From assembly GCA_013399305.1 (NCBI GenBank), contig VXAI01000082.1:2047620-2111619 (forward strand): 64,000 nucleotides of DNA. Reading direction: 5' to 3'. A program made the position numbers and the translations under genes. Positions 1-12,882 of the stretch are shown in pieces. Each line of letters starts with the position of its first letter. Within the stretch, counting starts at the first letter, position 1. The notes under the pieces are model-generated. The model saw only the letters and a list, made by a program, of their open reading frames with translations, was not told where the DNA came from and did not search any database. Origin of the DNA: Rostratula benghalensis (lineage: Eukaryota; Chordata; Aves; Charadriiformes; Rostratulidae).

Positions 1-3000
1 GAAGCAAGCTAAAGTCTGTTACCTGGGTCAAAATAATGTGTGGAAGCCAATCGTGATGATTTTGTGTTCCTCTGTCTTCTCCTAGGAGAGCAGCAGGAAC
101 CCAGGAGGTATGAGACTCTTTACACGCTTCAAGGCTGCAGGCGTGCTGTTAGGGGATACATCTCCCCAGCTCTCTGCATTTGATGGCTTTGTTCCTTTAT
201 TCTGATGAGGCTTTAAATACTTGTTTCAAATGTTTATGTGAACTAGATAGGTGCTTGCTTTGGTGCTTTTATTTTTATCAGTAAATCCTAAAAAGGCTGT
301 AGAGATTTTGTTGCTTGTGTATTGAAAAAGTTGATTAGCATTTGGGAACATCAGTACTAATTTTCAAAAATATTTTTGTCTAAATGTTACACATTATTGT
401 TTGGTTTAAGGGTATTTTGGTACTTGAATCCCAGTGTAACTTTGCAGAAAACAATTAACCTAGCTGAGATGATGGCAACTTTGTGCATTGCAAGAAAGTT
501 TTATCAGGTTGGGATAGTGTCCTGTGATTTCCTGAGGCTTTGTGTTTGAAATACATATTATTTTTGTTGAACAACACCGTATGTGTAAGGCAGCAATGCT
601 TTCTGTCTATGCAAATCACAGCTGATACGTGATCAGCAGAAAAACCTTGAGGTGTATTTATAGCTGCTAACTGCATTGTGTGAACAGAAAAGATCTGCCT
701 GGTCCTGATAAATATTCTGTGAAATAACTGCCCATCTAGACATGCTGGAACACCCAGGATCACTGAGACTCTTACATCATTCAAAATGTAAATATTCCAC
801 AGTGCATTTTTTTTTTGTTAAATGAAGAGACAGAGTAAATACGAGACCTTTATTTTTAAAAATCATAAAAGCCCAATTCTGAAAACTTGGAAGTTTCTTG
901 AAATTTTAAGTACAGGTGGCAATGTCAGGTATGTTTATTTTCAGGGTTGTGGCAGTTTTGTTTTATAGAGCTTTTAACTTAAAAATGTTGAACTTGATCA
1001 GCATATGGTACTGGCCAGCCTCATCTCTACCAGCTCTTTTGTTATCTTGTTATTGTTATAGGTCTTAATGACAGTTGTAAGCCATAGTTCTGGATGCAGG
1101 GGTTAGTCCACCCTGGGGAGGAGAGGAGAAACAGCAGTGTGGATTATGGAAATATGAATTGATCTAAAAAGCAGCTCTCTTGTAACAGAATGGGACTCAA
1201 AGAAAGACTGGGGAGAAGCTGGTGAAAAGACGATGGAATATGATGTGAAAATGATCATTTGAATGCTTTCCTTTTCATTCCCAGCTGCTGTGTTCTGGTG
1301 AAAAGGCACACATTTGTATATCTTAAGGCTGGGTGAAAAAGGGCCAGATGAATGGAATTACTTGTTAGATATGTTTTCATTTTGAGTCAGATAAATTATG
1401 TGCATTTTAATAGACTGTATGCATATGCTAGCCTTTTTTTTTTTTTTATCATACAGCTGTGATATTGGGGCACTACATTTTGTAGATAGGTTATTTTCTC
1501 TGTTTGCTTAAATAAGTACAGTATTAATATTTGACTGTCCTTCAGCTATTCCGTATCAACCTATCGAAAATAACTGTTGGTGATTTGGTGTATTCCTACA
1601 GCCTTCAGTGATGTGCTGAACCCAAGAAGAAAAAATTAACTGATGGCTGAAACAGTGATGACAATAGTTTGGAATGTCTTCCAGAAAGACTGCCAAATTG
1701 TCATGTGTGATGTCATTGTTGATTGACCTCAACTGCCCTCAGAATATTCCAGTCTAATGTCATCTAATTCCTTATTCCATGCTACCTTATACTTTCTCAT
1801 CTACTTGCTTAGTACCCTCATACACTTTAGTCTTTGATATGTTGCCACTGTTTTACTTTCAGCATTGCTCTTGTGTCTTGAGCTTACTGCTGCTCTTTGA
1901 GGAATATCCTAACTTCATTTTGTTAATGAAATAACTTTATTTTACATATTACTTATGTTAGGAAGTGGTCTGAGATCAAATGTCATAATCCAAGTATGAT
2001 GAAATCAAGGAACAAGAGCACTCTGGTGCCAAAGAATGAGAGTTGATGGGACTGAGCTCAGGAACTGGACCATCAAGGGCACAGCTAGCAGCATGAGCAA
2101 GGCAATTGAGCTGCAGCTGGAGTGGTCCAGACTACATGGTTTGGGATCTTGCGTGGTGATCGTGGAAAAGTGAAGCAGCTCCAGACGGGTGATCACAAAG
2201 GGAAATACATTAATCAATCAGAATATAATTATTTATGGTACTTGCTACTTCTGAATAAGTTTTCAAGGCATTGTGAAATACTTGGCTGTTAGACTCTATT
2301 TGCTTCTTCCCTAAGCAGAGGTTAGGGAGTTTCTGGGTTTTGTGTGAGTCAGCTCCTGTCTGCAGTCATTAATAAAAGCAGAATCAGAAGATACACATCT
2401 GAGAAATAATCTGTGTCTGAGGTTACAGTGCGTACTTGTCTCTGTCCTTTGTCTTTCACCAGGTACTAATGGCTGTTATTAGAGAAAATGTGCTGGGCCA
2501 GTGCAGACTCAGTGCATCGGTTTCTTGGGTTTTTTTTTTAGACTAAAGTCAGGAAGAGGGAAGAGCTCTTTCAATGTATAGAGAAATCCTGCTGTAGGAA
2601 CAGGTTTTTTAACTAGTTTTCAGGAAGCGTGGTGAATACTTGGATTAGATACTTGTGAGTGCCTTCCCTGAGCAGGAGTAGCTTCATCCTTCTGGATCAA
2701 AGTGAAGCAGCTGAAAATCTTCCTGTCTCTAGCTGCTTGTGCTACCTGGTGTGCTGGTGGAAGTTGTCTCCCTCTCCTCTTAGCTGTTCAAATTTGGCTT
2801 ACGCTATATCACAGGTCTAAGCTAAGCTGATTGTGCTGAAGTGGCTGATGGATGCTCACATGCGGAAAATCCAGCTTGAACTCGTTGCTGAGTAAACTCT
2901 AGAAATGATGTCCAGAAGGTCTGGAGAGGCTCAGCATAGGAAAAGTGAATGTACATTGTGTATCTCCTTGGGAACGAATACATCTAATTGTATGTCTGGT

Positions 3001-5408
3001 GCATTTTATATTTTGTGATAGTCATCTGTCTGCATCTGGTAACACAAAAGATATGCTAGCCATTTAAAATTATGCTTGTTTGCTTCTTCCCTGTCCCTGT
3101 TTGGACTTGAGTTGTTTCATCTCTCTTCCATTTTTCAATACTGTTGATAATACCTGAATTTTGTACTGAAAAACTATTACTACAAGTGATTCTTGGTGGG
3201 CTTGTTGTGGTAAGGGTTAAAATTTGAACTATGCTGTCTGTAAACCAAAAAATAACTGTTTCCTTTATTAAAATATCAAAATAATTGTAATTATGAAACA
3301 ATAATCCTAGCAGGTTCCTTAGAAGCCAATTTCCTTTCTCAGTTCTTTTTCTTTTGGCTATAGATTCTTCTAGCTCAAGAAACTCAGCTCAGACACGTAA
3401 TCAGTTTCACTACCCTTTATAATGTAATGTGGTTCCCCAACTTCCTCTGCCATTAATACAGGCATCTGAGCTGGCACGCTTTCTCACAGGACTGCACATT
3501 TAGAAGTGGATGAGCCCAGGCAAGGGTTTAGCTTTTGGACTCTCTCCTCTTATGTATCTGCACAAGTTGCTCTCTACTAGAGGTATTTCCTCTTGGCACG
3601 GCACCCAAGTTGTTAATTAACTTATGTGATATTTCATTTATTAACTACTTCTAAGTTTCTGAGTTGCTAGCAAAATCAGGATTTTGTTGTGGCATATGCT
3701 GTATGGTCATGTTATTAAAAAAAAAAAAATATCAGTGGAAATTTCTGATTCTGGAATTAAAAGTTTTACTCCCCATCCTGAGCAGGCCAAATCTCACATA
3801 TAAGCAATCCGTGAATCTGGTGCTGGTGTTTCTGTGGACATCAGTGCTGGGCATTTACTGGGCAGACCAATTGTTCAGTAGACACTTTCTAGGTGTTCTG
3901 ACCTGAGTGTCAACTCTGGTGTACTCATGGTATTCCTCGATGCTGTTTTGCAGACATTTCTGAGATTGCAAAATTCACTTTAAAGCAACACATTGAGTAG
4001 GTAAAGTTGGGTATGTTGCAAATAGGCTCATTTCTGTCCTGAGCTAGCAGGGTATCCCAAGGTGGAATTAAAAACTAAGATGTAAAACAAATAAATACAA
4101 TCCATTTTTAATATGCTCTTTATTTTATGGTGGTTATTTTTTCACTACTTGAAAAACAACATCTGAGAAGGACGTGCAGGAGATTCTCAATGTTGCTGCC
4201 AGATACATCTTAACTAGTTTTGTAAAGCAGTGGAAAATCCTAAGACATCTTGAGTGAAATAAATCTTGCTGTCCTCTTAGCTATGCAGGATGACATGGAT
4301 TTTGACCTGGCCTCCAAAGAATTATGTATTTGAATTTTTAAAGTGAAGTTTGTCTTATCTCTATTTTAAGACAATTTCTTTGTTGAGTTTCCAGATAACA
4401 TTAGAGATGCTGTTGTTGAAATTGTATGTTAATAAAAAGTCAGTTTTTCTCTACTGCATGATAGTAGAAACAGTGTATCACACTCCAGTGTCTTTTTTTG
4501 TACAAAATGCAGTGAACTTTCTTAAAGATAATAAATACTACCTTAAAAGTTAAATATTGCCCACATAGTAGTCCCAAGAGTGAAGAAAGAAGAGCACATT
4601 TCCTGTTTTTCCCAGCTCTGTGATTTTGCCTAGGGAATAATGGTCTCCCTGCCATGAGCCAGGGAAGTTAGGGGGAGCTATATATTAGTGCATGGGATAC
4701 AAATGTTATATGCTTGCTGTTTGGCGAAGTAGTGTTTATCTTGGGGGGTTTTTTTGCCTTGCCAGTTATAGGGGTAAATGGTAACATTTCAATCGACACT
4801 TATTCTAATGGGAACTTTCTTTGGGAATAAGGGCATTGTCAATTTTTGTGTTTTCGTTATGAGTTCCAGGAAAGTTGAGGGTTTTGTTTAAGTAGGTAAT
4901 TGAACCTGTGCTGAACTTAATATTGTTTGTTATTGCTTGTTATTTTTAAGTGAACTTTGGGTCCCTTTCTGCTATGCTGGACACAATTGTGGCTGAAATA
5001 TACTTTATTTTTAACTAGTTACATGATGAGATTCAGGAACAATTAGACAAATAGACTTCACCATTTTATAACTTAATAAAAATCTCTGAATTTTTGAGCC
5101 CGCTCTGTGGTTGTTTAGGAAGCCTTATTCTTCAATCTTGTGGGCTAGTGAGATTAACATGTAGTCGGGGTTAATGAATACATTTGTTCTATTATTCTTG
5201 TAAGGTGCCTTTCAAAGATGCTCTAAAAGCAGTAAGGTCTTCTGCAGACTGCTTAGGATGTCAGCCTTAGTCTGCTGTACAGGGCAAGAGTGTCCTGTAG
5301 TGTGCTTCCAGTTGGTGTGTGCTGCACCCTGTTCATGTCAACGTTCCAGTCATTAATTTTCTTCTATTAATTTTTGTGTGTACTTAACATGCTGTTAGTT
5401 TTTAGTGA

Positions 5409-5599
5409 TGTTGTAACATTCATCTGTAAATTCAGTAGCAGACAGAGCTGACCTTCAAGTCCACGCTGTCACCTCTATGATAGCTACCTATTTAAGTGAC
5501 TCTNTGTTGTAACATTCATCTGTAAATTCAGTAGCAGACAGAGCTGACCTTCAAGTCCACGCTGTCACCTCTATGATAGCTACCTATTTAAGTGACTCT
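5409..5599. repeat. Exact 95-bp tandem duplication around one N
   Basis: Bases 5409-5503 and 5505-5599 are identical over 95 positions, from tgttgtaacattc to agtgactct, with one N at 5504 between them. An exact copy on both sides of a single ambiguous base is what an unresolved contig overlap looks like, so this is most likely an assembly artefact and not biology. Confidence 0.93.
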
Positions 5600-8500
5600 A
5601 CTTCTCTAAGATCTCAACATCTTCTTGTTACCTTGATATCAAACGCTTTCTGTTCTGCTGCTTTGTCTGTTTTCACAATTTAACTATGCCCTTATAGCTC
5701 TGCAGAGCACAGAACAGCTAGACTAAGCTACTAAAACTCTTCAGCTGCCTGTCTGGCAGGAACCAGGTAATGAACCAACTCTTTCTTACTTCTGTCCTCC
5801 TCTCAGGCATGTGAATGAGAGACACCCAGGTGGAGGAGAGATAGGGAGCAGGAAAAACTAATTCTGATTGGGATTCTGTAAACAATCTTCTCATTTGCAG
5901 ATATTCAGCTCCTCATTAATTTTCAACAACAAATACTTCTCTGAATAAGCTTTAGAAAGATGAAAACAAGACACTTTTTAGAGAGCAAGTTGTCTTCTCA
6001 AAGGTTTGATGTATAAGTGTTATGAGCAACCTGATTCTTCTGAATGTCAGTCAGGCTGTAGGGCCTCTCCAGTAGTTTGTGTCAGCCAAATAAATGAGGA
6101 TTAAAAATTGTTCTCAGCACTAGAGTAGAATTTGTGTTCTTTGCGTCAAAACAATCTGTGATTATAGGAAAGTGCACGTACCTTGGTTTAGTAGAGTTTT
6201 AATCTTTCTTGAATCCATTAGTGATAGCTTTTGCTCCATGGTACAGAATCACCTTCCCCTATATATGTTTGTCAGGGATGTATGAACTTTCACATCGAAT
6301 TGGGATAGAATTAGGCATCAGAAAACACAACACTAACCACAACTTACTCTTATAGTTGTGAGATGGAAAGAAGAGGTCAATTTTCTGGGAGCAGCAATTG
6401 CACAAATTTTCTATTTTTGTCTTTTGGGCATAGTATTACAACAGGTAGAGCTAGGAGGGCAGATCTACGGGTCTGTGTTTTGCCACCCATGTAGCACCAA
6501 AAATCCTCTGTCATGCAGTTGTGTTACCCCCACCATTTTACATCATGACTGAATTTCATCCTGTGGTGTTACACTGCAAATGAAATATGCTATGTGCCTG
6601 TGACTTTTGTGGACCTACCCCATAAATATGACTAGGAAGGCAATTAGTAGTTTCTATTAAATATTAATGTTCCTCCAAGACAATTTTAGAGAACTCTTCA
6701 TAATTTGCCTTTAGACCTAGAGGAAAATTTGAAATATCCAAAGGTGAAAACACAGGAAATCAACTACTGATTGTATTACTTTCCAGTGTACAAAGTGAGA
6801 CTCATTACTAAGTCTGGAAAACTTTTTGTTTCAAATGATTTGTAAATACTGAAGAAAGTTGTTGCTTGTGTTGCAGCGAGCTTGTTAGAGTCACATAGTT
6901 GTACACTTCTGCTTTCCAGTGGCTGCTGCACAAGTAGCCTTGAACTCCTGAAAAATCTAAATTATATGTGCACTTCATTTAACAAATCTGGAAATGATAG
7001 CTAAGATATTTTTAACTGGACATTTTGTACTTTTTTTTAAAAGTGAAAAAAAAAAAAAGCACCGTGTAATTTAGTGGTTCATTCTTGCAACAATGAAGTT
7101 CTGGAACCCTTAAGGTACATATTTCTTTCTTAAGAGCTTTGCATTACCACCCTAAACCATTTGCATTTCATTTCTATATCCTTCTTTGCTTTAAGTGTTC
7201 AGAAAGCAGCTGATAATTTTTTTTCACCCTAATGAACTAGTAAATAATCACTGAATGATATACTTTGGAGAGAGGCACATAAAGGTTAAAAATGGTTATA
7301 AGATCTGATAATTACTTCTATACTTTAGACCTTTGTATTTCCTTGAGTGTAATATAAGATTAAATTTTTTATAATCGAAACCATTTGGATCTTTCTTCTT
7401 TGTAGCTACAATTTTCTGATGAGATTTTTAGAGTGAAGTCTTTGAAATATAGCTACTGCTGCTGGCTTTGTGGGGGTCCCTGCTGTGGGTGTGCGCATCT
7501 TCAGAGGAAGGGAAAGGAAAATTCAGTGGTGAGGACTTGCCTTTTCACTGGCTGTTTTATGTGGCAGTGTTAGAATTTCACCTTCACTGAGCCATAATGA
7601 TGAAGAGCTCAATGCTGTGAGATGCTAAGCAGTCTGGCTTTGATTTAACAACAAACCTAAACCTGTGTTTAACTTTAAGAATTTAAATATTTCCACTGCA
7701 GTCACTGGTTTGAGTCAGACATACCTGCCATGATAGTGTTAAATCTCAAGGCGATCTTGTGTTTGTATGTTTAGACTGACACAGGGTGACTGAAAACCAT
7801 GGTAAGGAATGGTGAAATAGTCTGCTTCAAGGAAAGTTCAGGATGCAAGTTGGGTTAGTTGAAGAAGAGAGGACATTGGACCTTGAGCTGGAGATTTGAG
7901 TAGGCTAAACTGGTAAGAAGAACCGAAAGAGAGACCTGCAGTCAGGTGTTTCAGGAGATGTTTAAGGAGATGTTAGTAGGGAGAAGTTCTAGCAGGAAAA
8001 AACATAAGAGTTTTGGAGGACAGTTAGATGTACTACTGAAGTAGAATAGCAACTATCTTTTGTCAACAAGGGGAAAAAGAGGAGACTGTTTATTAAAGTA
8101 GATATGAAAAAGATGAAAGACTCAAAAGAAAGAGGATTTCCCCTTACATTGAAAAGGTGCAGGGGAAAAAGATTTCACAAAATATAAGGTGGAGAAATAA
8201 GAGAAAGACAAAAGCTAGAAAAATGCTGTTGCTGAGAAAGAAAACAGTTCAAGAAGTAAGGATAGTGCGGGGAGAAAGCGCAAAAGCGTCTTGTAACTAA
8301 GTGGGTGACCATTTGTTTGTGCTCCTATAATTGTTATTTCTTTGACTGATTTCTGCCTCCAAATGAAATAAAGATGAGGAGAGATATAGTTATTTGAATA
8401 CTAGCTTATATTATTGATTTTGGTAACCTGGTCTGGATTATGTAATTAAATACCTTTATTTGGCTATTATCTATTTTATTTAGGCTATTTCCTCCCTAGG

Positions 8501-10486
8501 TATCATGTTCCCTTTCTTCTCCTCAGATGCTCTTTCCATCTGTAGACATGGGAGAGAACCCACCTGCTTGCTTGAGAAATTTTACACTGCAGATAAGCAC
8601 AGACATGGTTAGAAGGCAGTAGTGTAACTGTTTTTTTAAAAAACTGTGTCTAAACCACGATTTGTGAAGTTGCTCAGCGTTCTGGATACCTTAAAATATT
8701 CCTGTCAGGGAAGATTTTCAGTCCTTTCACAGGACTGGAAAAAAATCAGATTCTTTTCCCTCCCCGCTTAAATGCAAACTCCAAAATATGTTTTAATATA
8801 AAAAAAAAAATACTAGGGTGTGTAGTTTCCCCATATTTCTAATCTCAACAATTAATCAGGTTAAACTTCAATAGTTAATTATTTAAGTAGTGTAGAATAT
8901 TAAGCTATGAACTTAATTTCTATCAATTAATCAGGCCTTATCTATGTAGAAAAAAGTAACTGGTTGAAGTGTTTAAGGTAAAGTGGAAAAAAAAACCCCA
9001 ACACACTCATACGTGTGTAGAGATACATTAATAAGCTGAATCATTTGCACTATATATCTATATCAAATCTGGTGCAATTTTGCCATAGAAGCAACTCCTG
9101 TACTTTCTTCCAGCTGTAGTGAGATCCCACTGTGTCTTGTTCAAGTGGAAAAAGAAAGAAGTAACCTCCTAAATCACTGTGCTGCGTGGTGTATACTGAA
9201 TAGCATGAAAAAATCATATGCTTGTGTCAAATTATTATTGTTATACTATTATCAAAAAATTAACATATTTTTCTAGATAGTAAAGAATATGGTTTATATT
9301 TTGAACCTAACCAAAATGACTAACCAGTAACTTCACTGAAGGACAAGATTGTGAGCTGTCATGAGCTTTTTTTCCAGAAAACTGGTGTAATGAGTTCAGA
9401 AGCATCTTCTACCAGTTTTTACATTGCTTCATAAAATGATGATATGCAGAATTAGCTGTGTGAGTATCAAAATAGCAAGGAACACTAAAAAAATTGTTAC
9501 TTGTAGGCTTCTGTAATAGCATCTCAGCGTAGAGCCAGTGAGCATGACCAGGCCAGACTGGAGTTGTGTAGTGCAATTGATGAAAATCAATTAATAAAAC
9601 CACTGGACCATCAGCTTGTGGGAGTGTAAATTCCTGCTGCTGTACTTAGGCATAAAGGAAATATTTTCTTAAATACCATTTCCATTTGTGTTTAAGCTTT
9701 TTGAGAGGGAAGCAGCATGGTGTATGTTCACATGATATTATTTTTATTATTTTCTTCTTTATTTTGGAGCTTGTATAAGGAATGACATAGTTTAACTTAA
9801 CAATTAAACTCAATTTTGTATGAAATTGTAGATGTTTATTTAGAGTTTGAAAACAAATAGATAATCTTCTACATTTTTTTAATGGCATCATTATCCTTTT
9901 GCCCCACATACAATTTCTTTCTTTTATGACACAGTGACCATTTCTGAAGGCCTTAATACTGTGAGAACCAGGAGAGGAAATAATCATGGGACACGTGAAT
10001 CAAGGTTATTTTAGTTTCTGAAGACTTGTACAACCTTTTGTCTTGAGAAATAAGCACATATTTATGTGAAGCTATGAAAATAAAAGACAATAAATGCTTC
10101 ATTCTTTTTCTGAGAGTGTGTGCGGTGACTTCAGGGGAAGTTATGGATCCTTGAAAATGATAACACATCAGGAAACAGAGCTCAAATTTTATTCAATAAA
10201 GAGGTTACTGAAAGTATCAACAGTAGTTGTACACGAATAGTGACTATGTATGTGAATGTGTATATAATGTCATTCGCATTTTAGATTTGTCTAGGAGCAT
10301 TTTGGGGTCATCTTGTTTTCTTCCATTTTAAAAATCTGAATAGCACCTGTAATTAAGGGAGAAAACTGAGCCCTGGAAGCTAGGTAGGACTTCCATCTAT
10401 TGATCTGTGTAAACCCAGCTTATGCTGTCAGGGGAGCAGCAGTCAACTGCTGAGCTGCTTTGTCACTGACATAAGCTGAGAGAGGA

Positions 10487-10510
10487 TTTTTTTTTTTTCT
10501 TTTTTTTTTT
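10487..10510. repeat. T-run interrupted by one C
   Basis: Twelve T, one C and eleven T form a near-pure homopolymer in the upstream intron. No element is attached to it that I can recognise. Confidence 0.9.
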
Positions 10511-12832
10511 GTCTATACTGTTTATACACCAGTCTATAGACCTGCTGGCTGGTTGAATTTTAAAGAGTGTGGAGGTTTAAAGACTTGTCCCCTGAGGGAT
10601 GCTCCTGCCAGTTGGGAAGCGAGCTGAGGCTGCTCTGCAGAAGTTGTGCGCGCGTGTCCTGGCTTGGGGAGGGGGACTGGAGCAGAGCTGGGGGAAATGC
10701 TGTCCTGCAGCCTGGAAAATGCTGCAAAACATACCCATAATTTTCAGGTTATTTAGTCAAAATATTGAGCTAATACCTTTTGTTTTTTTTGTTTTTGTTT
10801 TCTTTTTCTTGCTTGATAATTTATTCTGAGAGAATACAATGGGGAACATAAATGAATACATTTCCATACCCGATTCTGAGCCAGTGCTAAGCTCACCAGG
10901 CAGCAATTAAAATCCTCAGTAGTGAGGAGAAAATTACTTCCTATAGTGTGAGAATAGGTGCAGATTGGGAAAGAGAATTTAAACAGAGTGTAAACTACTA
11001 TTTCTTTGGATTGGGAAAAACAAGCTTTATGAGGTTGAAGTAAGAGGCTATTTGGAAATGTTTAGGAAATTTCTGAGTTAAAAGTTTTGACTGGCCTGTC
11101 CTACTTGCTTTCTTTTGTTAACATTTACTGTTAATACTACCATCATCATCTATGCTTGTTTCCTGCCTAGAGAAAGTAAAATGTTTACCTTCTTTGTTTG
11201 TATTTTGCTCCTCACACTTCTATAGTGGCTACTCCCAGCAGTCAGGATGGTGTTTGAGCAACTTCTTTTGGAGAATATTATATGTATTACTACTCTTCCT
11301 AATTAAGTTAATAACCTTTTAATAACCTTTCTCAAAGCACAGTGTCTGGCTTTCATGTTCTCCTTCATCTGTGCTGACAAAATAAAAGTTCCAAAGATTT
11401 ATTGAACTGCCTTACATGACGTAGAAATTCTAGAAAAATTGACTTTTCCACTTTGTACTCTATGATGATTTACTGGGGCACATAATATACCTTTAAAATG
11501 TCGCAACTAACATATTCATGTTGTATTCAAAGGCATCTTTTTCCTGAACTATTTGTCCCTTGCTGATTAACTTGCACGGGTTCTTCGTGTTTAACACTAT
11601 CTACTGAGCCAGGCAAATGTTTGAAGTCAATAGTCATTGTGGTGTATAGGAATTTAAATACATAATTTCCCCTAATGGGAGTTGACTATTCAGTATTCAG
11701 TAAACAGAGAATTCAGACTGGAGAGTGCTAACGTCTCAGATCAAGTTCTCAAACCCCAGTGTGCAGCTCTGGAAATTTGCAATCAATATGCTTTTTTCTG
11801 AAAAAACACACCTTGTGGGATAACTCATGTATACAGCAGTATATCTGTCTCTGCTGGACTCATACAGAAAGCGAATTCTGTAGGCTTGCTGACCAACTGT
11901 GTTAACATCAACTGTCTCTTCTTAGCTGGAGCATTTCACAGAGTGTTTGTTTTTGTAGTTGGGAGCTAGGTAATAAAGCTGTTTATTTCTGGAATCTTGC
12001 AAGGTCATTGTTTAATATTGGTTGCTAACTGATCTGGTAGTTCACTTTTTTTTTTATAAAGAAAAATGTTGACTAGTTTGAGAGCATTTTTATATTTTAA
12101 TTAACACATTTTATTTGCCACTAAACAGCTTCTTAAATAAAATTCTGAAAGAAAGAGTGACATTATCCATTCATATTATGGTACGAAAGTGGATCTGGTG
12201 GATTTACCTCCCCCCTTCTCTTTATTAATAGCAAGGCTTGCTTGTGAAACCCAAAGGGTTAATCATAATTTTCTCCTTTGGACCAGCCAATGATTTCCAT
12301 CATTTTCAGCATTTGACTGTGGAACATGTATAGAGTTGTTATACCTCTCTGTAATTCATTCTGCTGCCAACTTCATTCCCTTTTCTCTGCCTGCATTTTA
12401 ATTGAAACAACATTTGTATTTTTGAGCCAGGATCTGTCAGAAGTCCCTGTGGCTAGTCTGTGGTACAAGTAGCAGCAGACGTGGCTTACCCATATGGTGT
12501 GGTGCTTCTTGTAAAATCCATATGGCCTTGTTGAAGGGAATCCCAGCGGGGATGTGAAGGGTGTTAATACCCTTCAGGCCAGGCCTTTCCCTCCTGGGGC
12601 TTCTATGGCATTGTCTTTGCAATCTGCCAAAGCACAAACTTAATTCCTTTTTAATAATCAATTATTTCAGTCTAGGAACGTGTGCTGTATTTTTTGCAAT
12701 CATATATTCCTTGAATTTATTATTTGTTATGAGTATTTTTTGATATTTTTAAAAAGCAAGCTGGCTTGCTAGCATATACAGATTAAAGCCTTTTCAAAAT
12801 CCTAACTTTATTTCTTTTACTTGTGTTTACAG

Positions 12833-12882
12833 GAAGTGCTGAATGGCGTTCCAAAGTTCTGCTTTCCTTTTGACATTGAAAG
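12833..12882 (+). CDS. DENND1B: DENND1B coding exon 1 of window
   Basis: This 50-nt exon follows the acceptor tttacag and ends at the donor gtatgtgt. It starts on a codon boundary and reads [16 protein letters not shown] plus two bases of an Arg codon that is finished by the next exon. It matches the uDENN stretch around residue 43 onwards of mammalian DENND1B, which reads [17 protein letters not shown] (from memory). The core VPKFCFPFD is the diagnostic part; the LNG in place of LQS lies just before it. Confidence 0.93.

Larger units (their letters stand above)
1..12832 (+). other. Upstream intron of DENND1B, no exon recognised
   Basis: No frame in this 12.8 kb matches the missing N-terminal DENND1B words (such as VVLWKFPEDFGDQ) on the + strand, so this is probably intron downstream of the first coding exons. 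It contains the 95-bp duplication at 5409-5599, T-runs at 1433-1447 and 10487-10510, and a purine-rich stretch at about 7860-8300. The small open frames here (68-113 codons) lack family resemblance and splice context. I see nothing else. Confidence 0.6.

Noticed and set aside
12437..12743. GC-richer frames just upstream of exon 1 that might hold an earlier DENND1B exon
   Set aside because: None of the three + frames shows the expected N-terminal words, and there is no acceptor/donor pair in the needed phase.
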